Assembly (NCBI GenBank): GCA_030043215.1 | Contig: JASHYG010000444.1 | Coordinates: forward strand, 1 to 8,635 | DNA: 8,635 nt | Direction: 5' to 3' | Source of the DNA: Gammaproteobacteria bacterium | Lineage (GTDB): Bacteria > Pseudomonadota > Gammaproteobacteria > Steroidobacterales > Steroidobacteraceae | Part shown: piece after piece, positions 1 to 6,792 of the stretch | Layout: each line of letters starts with the position of its first letter | How positions within the stretch are numbered: position 1 is the stretch's first letter | Program-made: the position numbers and the translations under genes | Notes under the pieces: model-generated | Databases searched by the model: none | What the model was told of the DNA's origin: nothing | Seen by the model: the letters and a program-made list of their open reading frames with translations, nothing else

Positions 1-1019
1 GCCCGCGCCTCGAGCACTGCGATCGGCGATTCGGTGGGCGTCACGCTCGCCATCTTCAAGCCCGCCCGGCGGAAAAGCTCGGCGTACTCCTCGGGCGTGC
101 GCTCCTTGCCCGTCAGCATCACGAGCATGTTGATGTCGAGCAGCGAAGCGAACGGTGAATGGCTGTCCTCCGAGATGGGGATCTCGGCGACGACCACTCG
201 CGCCGCGGGAGCCATCGCCTTGCGTACGCACCGGAGGATTCGCACGCACTCCTCGTCGTTCCAGTCGTGCAGGATGTGCTTCAGGAGGTAGAGATCGCCC
301 CCCGCGGGTACGGACTCGAAGAAATCACCGCCGACCCGCTCGACACGAGCGGCGACGCCGAGCTTCTCCAGAGCCGGGCCCGCGAGCTCCACCACCTGGG
401 ACTGGTCGAAGAGGATACCGCGCGCCCGCGGTATCTTTGCGAGGACCGCGGCGAGAAACGCGCCGTGCGCGCCGCCGACATCGACGACGACACGGGCGTC
501 GCCGAAGGAATAGGCCGCCAGGATCGCTTGCATTTCCGCCCAGGACATCGCGGTCATGTTCTCGGAGAACAGGCGCCCGTCGTCGGGGTTCCGCGTGGTG
601 TAGTACTCCCAAGGGCTCATTCCGAACAGCTTGCTGAATGCCGGCTGTCCCGTGCGGATGCACTCGTCCAAGTGGCCCCAGGATTGCCAGTGCGCGACAT
701 CCAGCTCGGAGGCAATGGCGGCTCGCATCGATCCCGGTACGTCCGAGCGGAGGCAGTTGCCGAGCAGCGTCAGACCGAAGCGGCCACCGGCATCCTGGGT
801 CAGCACTCCGATGCCGGTCACGGCGCGCAGCAGGCGATATAGAGCGCCTGGGTCGGCTCCGATGGCGGGCGCCAGCTCCGCGGCGGTGCGCGGCCCCTGC
901 GCGAGCTGATCGGCCACGCCGAGCCGTGCCAGGGCTGCGACGGCTCGCGCGGCCCAAACGCCGCCGATGAGTTCCATGATCGTCGCCTGAGGCGGCGGGG
1001 CTTTCGGAGGTGTGCTCAT
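1..1019 (-). CDS. AdoMet-dependent O-methyltransferase, acetylserotonin/hydroxyneurosporene OMT-like (3' end off the window)
   Basis: This is a class I, plant-OMT-like methyltransferase (Methyltransf_2 type) that would move a methyl group from S-adenosylmethionine to a hydroxyl of a small molecule. 339 complete codons are visible from ATG at 1019 with no stop, so the C-terminus is missing. Residues about 10-90 look like the winged-helix dimerisation domain (MELIGGVWAARAVAALARLG, then a helix-turn-helix-like AELAPAIGADPGALYRLLRA). The SAM-binding loop is VVVDVGGAHG (177-186), with Ala where many members have Gly. LLKHILHDWND (245-255) carries the general-base His251 of the family. EYAELFRRAGL (311-321) is the usual C-terminal helix. 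GGGAG at 1026-1030, 6 nt before the ATG, supports the start. It is divergent from the hydrolase gene at 1168. No biosynthetic cluster is visible, so the substrate is unknown. The family call is firm; the specific reaction is not. Confidence 0.9.
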   Translation of the reverse strand, partial: MSTPPKAPPPQATIMELIGGVWAARAVAALARLGVADQLAQGPRTAAELAPAIGADPGALYRLLRAVTGIGVLTQDAGGRFGLTLLGNCLRSDVPGSMRAAIASELDVAHWQSWGHLDECIRTGQPAFSKLFGMSPWEYYTTRNPDDGRLFSENMTAMSWAEMQAILAAYSFGDARVVVDVGGAHGAFLAAVLAKIPRARGILFDQSQVVELAGPALEKLGVAARVERVGGDFFESVPAGGDLYLLKHILHDWNDEECVRILRCVRKAMAPAARVVVAEIPISEDSHSPFASLLDINMLVMLTGKERTPEEYAELFRRAGLKMASVTPTESPIAVLEAR

Positions 1020-1067
1020 CCGTTGCTCCCGGAGCGATGTCGTGGGATGGGGGCTTGCGGTGCGGGC

Positions 1068-1076
1068 ATGGTAGCA
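1068..1076 (-). promoter_or_regulatory. Candidate extended -10 promoter for the O-methyltransferase
   Basis: On the minus strand, TGC followed directly by TACCAT matches the extended -10 form (TGn-TAnnaT). It would start transcription near 1061 and leave a leader of about 42 nt before the ATG at 1019. No good -35 is visible at 16-18 bp. Inferred from the motif and its position only. Confidence 0.35.
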
Positions 1077-1113
1077 GGTTTCGACCCACCCTCATCCGAG
1101 GGTGCGCCCGCGG

Positions 1114-1133
1114 TCGCTCGCCGCCGCGAGCGA
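1114..1133. repeat. Perfect 8-bp inverted repeat, possible operator
   Basis: TCGCTCGC (1114-1121) and GCGAGCGA (1126-1133) form a perfect dyad around a 4-nt centre. It sits in the divergent intergenic region, just upstream of or over the -35 position of the hydrolase promoter and upstream of the methyltransferase promoter. A second, smaller dyad (ACCCTC/GAGGGT, 1088-1103, 4-nt loop) lies beside it. Neither is followed by a T-run, so an operator is more likely than a terminator, but chance palindromes are common at this GC content. Confidence 0.35.
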
Positions 1134-1151
1134 GAAATCCACCCCGGGCTG

Positions 1152-1160
1152 TGCTAAAAC
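1152..1160 (+). promoter_or_regulatory. Candidate extended -10 promoter for the dienelactone hydrolase-like gene
   Basis: TGC-TAAAAC fits an extended -10 element. Its last base is 7 nt before the ATG at 1168, so transcription would begin at or next to the start codon, giving a leaderless message. No Shine-Dalgarno sequence is visible before this ATG, which agrees with that reading. No -35 match is seen. Confidence 0.4.
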
Positions 1161-1167
1161 GCGGCTC

Positions 1168-1905
1168 ATGAGCCAGATCACGATCCAGACGAGGGACGGG
1201 AGCTGTCCGAGCTACGTGTTCCGCCCGGCCACGGGCGGCTCGTGGCCCGCGGTTCTCGTCTACATGGACGGGCTCGGCATTCGTCCTGCGATGCTCGAGC
1301 TCGGCGAGCGACTCGCGACCTACGGCTATTACGTGCTGCTACCGGACCTCTTCTATCGGTCCGGAGCGTACGAGCCGATGGATCCCCACACGGTGTTCTC
1401 CGATCCCGAGAAGCGCAAGGTCCTGATGGAGAAGTTCTTCGGGCCGGCTACGCCCGCCAACATCATGTCCGACACGCGAGCGTTCCTCGATCACCTCGCG
1501 GCGCAGTCCGACGTGAGGCCCGGCGGGATCGGCACGACGGGCTACTGCATGGGCGGGCTGATGTCGCTCACCGCCGCCGGAACGTACCCGGACCGCATCG
1601 TTGCCACCGCGTCGTATCACGGAGGACGGCTCGCGACCGACGCTCCGGACAGCCCGCACCGGCTCGTCCCGAAGATCAAGTCGCGTGTCTACATTGCGGG
1701 AGCGATCGAGGACCCATCGTTTCCCGACGAGATGAAGAAGCGGCTGGAGGACGCCCTGACCGAAGCCGGCGTCGACCACAAGATCGAGACCTACCAGGCC
1801 AAGCACGGCTGGGTGTTTCGCGATACACCCGTCTACGATGCCGCCGCCGCCGAGCGCCACTGGCAGACGCTGGTCGCGCTGTTCGACGCGAAGCTCAAGC
1901 GCTAG
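1168..1905 (+). CDS. Dienelactone hydrolase family protein (alpha/beta hydrolase)
   Basis: The 245-residue product fits the size of the DLH family, cytoplasmic alpha/beta hydrolases that open lactone or ester bonds. The Cys-Asp-His triad can be placed: Cys127 in the nucleophile elbow GTTGYCMGG (122-130), Asp182 in GAIEDPSFP (178-186), and His213 in AKHGWVFRD (211-219). YMDGLGIRP (32-40) matches the loop before the oxyanion region, and YVLLPDLFYRSG (55-66) the conserved strand and loop. I chose ATG at 1168 because the protein then begins directly with the first beta strand (MSQITIQTRDG). An in-frame ATG at 1102 would add 22 residues that look like non-coding sequence and would lie upstream of the likely promoter. 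The stop overlaps that of the convergent ompA-like gene. Many DLH-family members do not act on dienelactone, so the physiological substrate is unknown. Confidence 0.92.
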   Translation: MSQITIQTRDGSCPSYVFRPATGGSWPAVLVYMDGLGIRPAMLELGERLATYGYYVLLPDLFYRSGAYEPMDPHTVFSDPEKRKVLMEKFFGPATPANIMSDTRAFLDHLAAQSDVRPGGIGTTGYCMGGLMSLTAAGTYPDRIVATASYHGGRLATDAPDSPHRLVPKIKSRVYIAGAIEDPSFPDEMKKRLEDALTEAGVDHKIETYQAKHGWVFRDTPVYDAAAAERHWQTLVALFDAKLKR

Positions 1906-3056
1906 CGATCGCTGCCGCCCTGCTTCACCTCCACGTCGCCCGGGTTCTCCAGCACGACCAGAACGACTCGACGATTCAGCGCCCGGCCGGCGGCCGTCTC
2001 GTTGGTGGCGATCGGCCGCAGCTTGCCGTACCCCTTGGCGGTGAGCTCGTCGGCTTCCACGCCGTGTGCGATGAGATAGTCACGCACCGCACTGGCACGC
2101 GCCTGGGACAGCCTGAGGTTGTACGCTTCGGATGCGACGCCGTCCGTGTGCCCCTGCACTTCCACTCGCAGCCGCGGGTGCGCCCTGAGCGAGGCCGCGA
2201 CCGAATCGAGCACCGCCGAGGATTCCGGCGTGAGTCGCGCGGAGTTGGTGGCGAAATGCACGCCCTCGAGAGTGATGGAGCCCTTGAGCGGGCAGCCCTC
2301 GGCGTCCACTGCCACGCCCGGCGGAACGTTCGGACACTTGGGATTGGGCTGGGCAGGCGGCGGCGCCGGCGGCGGGGGTGGAGGGGGTGGCGGCGGAGCC
2401 GCGGCGACCGGCGGTGGCGGCGGCGCGGCCTCGACGTGCCGCGTCACCGGAGCGCCGAAGCTGAACTGAAAGCCAAAGCCGACCAGCACGTCGAGCGGGT
2501 GCCCGTAGGACAGGTCGTCGAACCGCGCTGTGATTTGCGGGCGCAGGTCGAACGTGCGGGAGCCGTCCTCGCTTTGCCAGGCGTGAACGAGGAATCCGGC
2601 GCCGATCTGCGCCATGAGATCGTCGTGAGAGCTGCCGGCGACCGGATTGTCGATGATGACGCCTATGCCGGCGCTGAGGAATGGCGAGAGAATCGAATCG
2701 CGGTCGAGCACGCGGAGAACGTTCGCGGACACCGCGGTGATCCGCAGACCCGGTGTGCCCTGCTTGCCTCCGTCGTTTCCGGTCACTGCGTCGAGCTCCG
2801 CGCTCCAATCCTCGTCGAGATTCTTGCCGAGCGCGATGCCGTAGTACGGCGCGTTGTTGACGTCGCGGTCCGTATCGACGAACGTGCCGCCCAGCTCTGG
2901 CGTGACGTACCACTGGCCGACCTCGTCGGCGCCCGGGGTGGTGCCCGGCGAGGCACCCGTTGAGGTATCAGGCGAGGCCGCGAGCGCGGCGCCCGCCACG
3001 AGCGCGGCGCCCGCCGCGAGCGCGAGGCAGCACGCGCCGGCCCAGCGGCCGATCAC
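1902..3056 (-). CDS. OmpA/OprF-like outer-membrane protein with peptidoglycan-binding domain
   Basis: This 384-residue protein has the layout of an OmpA/OprF-type outer-membrane protein. A signal peptide covers about 1-26 (AGAALA, likely cleaved at ALA|AS). Residues about 47-200 alternate in beta-barrel fashion and end in an aromatic-rich strand ([11 protein letters not shown]). A Pro/Ala linker (211-235) holds ten consecutive prolines (221-230). The segment from C241 to C255 ([17 protein letters not shown]) resembles the Cys-bracketed GVAVDxxGCPL element found before OmpA domains in OprF-like proteins. The C-terminal OmpA domain (about 262-370) has GHTDG (302-306), [13 protein letters not shown] (312-324) and NRRV (361-364), including the Asp and Arg that bind diaminopimelate in the family. 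It starts with GTG at 3056, overlapping the mscL stop by 4 nt. Expected role: anchoring the outer membrane to the cell wall, perhaps with weak pore activity. Confidence 0.93.
   Translation of the reverse strand: MIGRWAGACCLALAAGAALVAGAALAASPDTSTGASPGTTPGADEVGQWYVTPELGGTFVDTDRDVNNAPYYGIALGKNLDEDWSAELDAVTGNDGGKQGTPGLRITAVSANVLRVLDRDSILSPFLSAGIGVIIDNPVAGSSHDDLMAQIGAGFLVHAWQSEDGSRTFDLRPQITARFDDLSYGHPLDVLVGFGFQFSFGAPVTRHVEAAPPPPPVAAAPPPPPPPPPPAPPPAQPNPKCPNVPPGVAVDAEGCPLKGSITLEGVHFATNSARLTPESSAVLDSVAASLRAHPRLRVEVQGHTDGVASEAYNLRLSQARASAVRDYLIAHGVEADELTAKGYGKLRPIATNETAAGRALNRRVVLVVLENPGDVEVKQGGSDR
2982..3024 (-). repeat. 18-bp tandem repeat in the signal-peptide code of the OmpA-like gene
   Basis: Two adjacent 18-bp units (2982-2999 and 3000-3017) differ at one base, and a 7-nt partial third copy follows (3018-3024). 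The unit length is a multiple of three, so each copy adds six residues (of the type AGAALV/A) to the hydrophobic core of the signal peptide without breaking the frame. Confidence 0.7.
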
Positions 3057-3460
3057 GTGCGAGCTCCCGGCTGCTTGGCGAGCAGGTTGCGGATTTCCTC
3101 GAGCAGGACTTCCTGGCGCGGCGGCGGGGGAGGCGCGGCCGCAGGAGCGGGCTTCTTCAGCTTGTTGATTCCCCGCACGCAGATGAAGATGACGAACGCG
3201 ATGATCAGGAAATTGACCACCGACTGCGCGAGCACGCCGTACTTGAGCATCACGGGCGCGCCCTTGGCGTCCGTGGCGATTCTCAGGGCGAGATTGGAGA
3301 AATCGGTGCCGCTCGTCAGCACGCCGACGACGGGCATGATGATGCCGTTGACGAGCGAGGTGACGATCGTTCCGAACGCCCCGCCGATGACCACACCGAC
3401 CGCAAGATCGATGACGCTGCCGCGCATGGCGAATTCTTTGAATTCACTGGCTATGCTCAT
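3053..3460 (-). CDS. mscL: Large-conductance mechanosensitive channel MscL
   Basis: The 135-residue product is colinear with E. coli MscL (136 residues). It is a homopentameric inner-membrane channel that opens under membrane tension and releases solutes during hypo-osmotic shock. The N-terminal amphipathic helix [14 protein letters not shown] (1-14) leads into TM1 (about 15-45), which keeps the pore-constriction pattern [13 protein letters not shown] (18-30) with Leu19, Gly22 and Val23. TM2 spans about 75-97 ([20 protein letters not shown]), and the C-terminal bundle helix is [14 protein letters not shown] (117-130). The TM2-bundle linker carries KLKK then a Pro/Ala stretch with five prolines (110-114), in place of the charged RKKEE-type cluster of E. 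coli. GAGGA at 3468-3472, 7 nt before the ATG, is a strong ribosome binding site. It lies 33 bp after the DUF481 gene and overlaps the ompA-like start by GTGA. Confidence 0.97.
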   Translation of the reverse strand: MSIASEFKEFAMRGSVIDLAVGVVIGGAFGTIVTSLVNGIIMPVVGVLTSGTDFSNLALRIATDAKGAPVMLKYGVLAQSVVNFLIIAFVIFICVRGINKLKKPAPAAAPPPPPRQEVLLEEIRNLLAKQPGART

Positions 3461-3493
3461 GACTTTTTCCTCGATGCTTGAGGGGGCCTTGCA

Positions 3494-4270
3494 TCAGAAC
3501 GAGTAGACGAGATTGACGGTCTCGACCGTATCGAGTGACTTGGTGCCCGGTGAGGGCTGGGTATTGTCCTGCACGTTGTAGCCGAGGCTGAGCGCCAGCT
3601 TCTTGGACATCTTCACCGTGAGTGCCAGCGTGTTCGTGATGAGCGTGTTGTCCGATCCTGTGTCGATCAGGAACTGGTCGGTGAGCGTCGTCGTGCTGGT
3701 GAGCTTCTGGGAGTAGTTCAGCCCGGCGGTGGCAATGGCGTAGTCCTGGCTCGGCTGCAGAGTCCGGTAGATCACGGCGCCGGTGGCCGGATCGTGAACC
3801 AGCAGCTCCGGACGCGATGCCATGTAGCCGGCGCCGACCTGCGTGGTGAGCGTGATCGAGCTGGTATCGATCAGCTTGTAGCCGACGCCTCCCGTGCCGC
3901 TTGCCTGGTATTGAAACCCATCGAACAGATCGTGCCCGTAGCGCAAGGCGCCGAACGTATACAGGTTCGAGTCGATGTTGTAGTTGGTCTGCCACAGCGC
4001 ATCGTAGCGCTCCGCCGAGGTGACGCCCGCACTCTGCCCGTAGAGCAGATCGAGATGCAGGGTATGCTTCCAGGCGTTTTCCAGGTACGACATGTCGAGC
4101 GCGGCGTTCGCCGACTTGGCGTCGGAATTACCCTGGGACGACATGTAGCCGAGCTGCCCCGCGCCGGTCCAAACGCCCATCGGCGGCGGCGGCTGTGCCG
4201 GACCATCGGCGAGCGCTGCCACGGGCATCAGGGCCACGATCATCCACATCGCTCCACGCATTCTGCTCAC
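3494..4270 (-). CDS. DUF481 family outer-membrane beta-barrel protein (putative salt-induced type, YdiY-like)
   Basis: The 258-residue product has a signal peptide (about 1-21, MPVAALA|DG), a short QPPPP stretch, and then amphipathic beta strands throughout, ending in LVYSF with a terminal Phe, as expected for an outer-membrane barrel. GYMSSQGNSDAKSANA (41-56) matches the family's opening strand and the GN-S/T loop. DUF481 proteins are often annotated as salt-induced outer-membrane proteins; their molecular function is not established. GTG at 4270 is preferred because GGGGAG (4279-4284) lies 8 nt before it. The in-frame ATG at 4261 would sit 17 nt away but would give the same mature protein. 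It is the second gene of the csrA-DUF481-mscL-ompA array and is followed by mscL after 33 bp, so co-transcription is likely. Confidence 0.88.
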   Translation of the reverse strand: MSRMRGAMWMIVALMPVAALADGPAQPPPPMGVWTGAGQLGYMSSQGNSDAKSANAALDMSYLENAWKHTLHLDLLYGQSAGVTSAERYDALWQTNYNIDSNLYTFGALRYGHDLFDGFQYQASGTGGVGYKLIDTSSITLTTQVGAGYMASRPELLVHDPATGAVIYRTLQPSQDYAIATAGLNYSQKLTSTTTLTDQFLIDTGSDNTLITNTLALTVKMSKKLALSLGYNVQDNTQPSPGTKSLDTVETVNLVYSF

Positions 4271-4349
4271 AGTGAGGTCTCCCCTTGCCTATGGTCCGAA
4301 GGATCCGGTCGGAGCATGGTCTCGGCGCGGCAAATCGGCGAATGATCGC

Positions 4350-4389
4350 GGCCATCGGCCGGGCTCGTCTGGCGGCCCCGTCGATGGCC
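4350..4389 (-). other. Strong stem-loop in the csrA-DUF481 intergenic region
   Basis: The 131 bp between csrA and the DUF481 gene hold an 8-bp perfect inverted repeat, GGCCATCG (4350-4357) and CGATGGCC (4382-4389), with further G/C pairing possible inside. It begins 12 nt after the csrA stop. No T-run follows on the minus strand, so it is not a canonical intrinsic terminator. It could act as a processing or stability element, or as a weak attenuator. I see no clear promoter for DUF481 in the rest of this gap. Confidence 0.4.
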
Positions 4390-4401
4390 CACTCGATCGT
4401 C

Positions 4402-4629
4402 TCAGGACTTGGCGATATCCGCGACGGCCGGTCCGGCGTCGGAAGCGTCGAGCAGTCTAGCGGCGCTTTCGCTGCGCTTGCGCTCGAAGATCTCCTCGCG
4501 ATCGACTGCCACGCTCCGCGGCGCATTGATGCCGATGCGGACTTGATTGCCTTTGACGGCCAGAACGGTGACGACCACATCGTCACCGATATGAACGGTC
4601 TCGCCCGAGCGACGTGTCAGTATCAGCAT
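4402..4629 (-). CDS. csrA: Carbon storage regulator CsrA/RsmA
   Basis: CsrA is a homodimeric RNA-binding protein that binds GGA motifs in mRNA leaders and controls translation or stability of many transcripts. Residues 1-50 follow the family closely: [17 protein letters not shown] (1-17), [18 protein letters not shown] (20-37) and VDREEIFER (42-50). The RNA-contacting Leu4 and Arg44 are in place. At 75 residues it is longer than the 61-residue enteric protein; the extra tail from about 51 ([25 protein letters not shown]) is Ala/Asp-rich and its role is unknown. GGGAG at 4636-4640, 6 nt before the ATG, sets the start. The gene has its own consensus -10 and heads a co-oriented series of envelope genes, which it may or may not share a transcript with, since 131 bp and a stem-loop lie between. 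Confidence 0.97.
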   Translation of the reverse strand: MLILTRRSGETVHIGDDVVVTVLAVKGNQVRIGINAPRSVAVDREEIFERKRSESAARLLDASDAGPAVADIAKS

Positions 4630-4635
4630 GAATGA

Positions 4636-4646
4636 CTCCCTGTAGT
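4636..4646 (-). promoter_or_regulatory. Candidate CsrA-binding site overlapping the csrA ribosome binding site
   Basis: On the csrA mRNA, UACAGGGA (4644 to 4637) matches the UACARGGA core of the published CsrA consensus and contains the Shine-Dalgarno bases. Four more GGA triplets lie in the leader (complements at 4655-4657, 4705-4707, 4715-4717 and 4721-4723). Binding here would block ribosome entry, so translational autorepression is predicted, as is known for E. coli csrA. Confidence 0.6.
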
Positions 4647-4748
4647 GGAACGGTTCCCGGACCGAGCGGACAGGAGACGGCGCCTGTCTCTGTGCATTGG
4701 AATGTCCGCCCAGCTCCGCTTCCAGTTCTTCTCTTTGCGACCGTCCTC

Positions 4749-4779
4749 ATTATATAGACACCTCGGCGGGTGTCTGCAA
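4749..4779 (-). promoter_or_regulatory. csrA promoter with consensus -10
   Basis: The minus strand carries a perfect TATAAT at 4749-4754, putting the transcription start near 4742 and giving a csrA leader of about 113 nt. The -35 is weak: TTGCAG (4774-4779) at 19 bp or TGCAGA (4773-4778) at 18 bp, each 3 of 6. The spacer contains a perfect 7-bp inverted repeat, described separately. A weak -35 with a perfect -10 suggests either activator dependence or use of another sigma factor. Confidence 0.6.
4756..4775. repeat. Perfect 7-bp inverted repeat in the csrA promoter spacer, candidate operator
   Basis: AGACACC (4756-4762) and GGTGTCT (4769-4775) are exact reverse complements around a 6-nt centre. 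The dyad starts two bases from the csrA -10 and reaches the -35, and also lies immediately upstream of the divergent ABC-F promoter. That position fits a dimeric transcription factor acting on one or both genes. No T-run follows on either strand, so it is not a terminator. Confidence 0.5.
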
Positions 4780-4799
4780 GCGGCGTTGCCTTTTACCGG

Positions 4800-4805
4800 T
4801 ACAAT
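4800..4805 (+). promoter_or_regulatory. Candidate -10 of the ABC-F gene promoter
   Basis: TACAAT lies 25 nt before the ATG at 4831 and would give a leader of about 20 nt. It overlaps the 8-bp palindrome TACCGGTA (4794-4801). No convincing -35 is seen; its position (about 4777-4782) would abut the csrA -35, so the two promoters are back to back. Confidence 0.4.
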
Positions 4806-4830
4806 CGGCCCTCGACGCTCTGCGGTACCC

Positions 4831-6780
<1,950 letters not shown>

Positions 6781-6792
6781 GCGAGCCGTGCT

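Noticed and set aside
1088..1103. ACCCTC/GAGGGT hairpin as an intrinsic terminator
   Set aside because: No T-run follows on either strand, and it lies between two divergent genes where no terminator is needed.
1102..1167. Upstream in-frame extension of the hydrolase
   Set aside because: It lies upstream of the likely -10 element, adds residues with no counterpart in the family, and overlaps the dyad region.
1242..2963. 573-codon open frame on the plus strand over the hydrolase and OmpA-like genes
   Set aside because: Arg-rich shadow translation that contradicts two genes with clear family motifs.
3014..3056. Lipoprotein signal at Cys9/Cys10 of the OmpA-like protein
   Set aside because: Residues before the Cys (AGA) do not form a lipobox with Leu at -3, the hydrophobic core follows the Cys instead of preceding it, and a normal ALA cleavage site is present.
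4271..4401. tRNA gene downstream of csrA, as found in several gammaproteobacteria
   Set aside because: No cloverleaf, T-loop motif or CCA end is visible on either strand; only a stem-loop is present.
4645..4830. Upstream in-frame extension of the ABC-F gene
   Set aside because: The 62 extra residues do not resemble the N-terminus of YheS-type proteins, and the stretch contains the csrA promoter and leader on the other strand.
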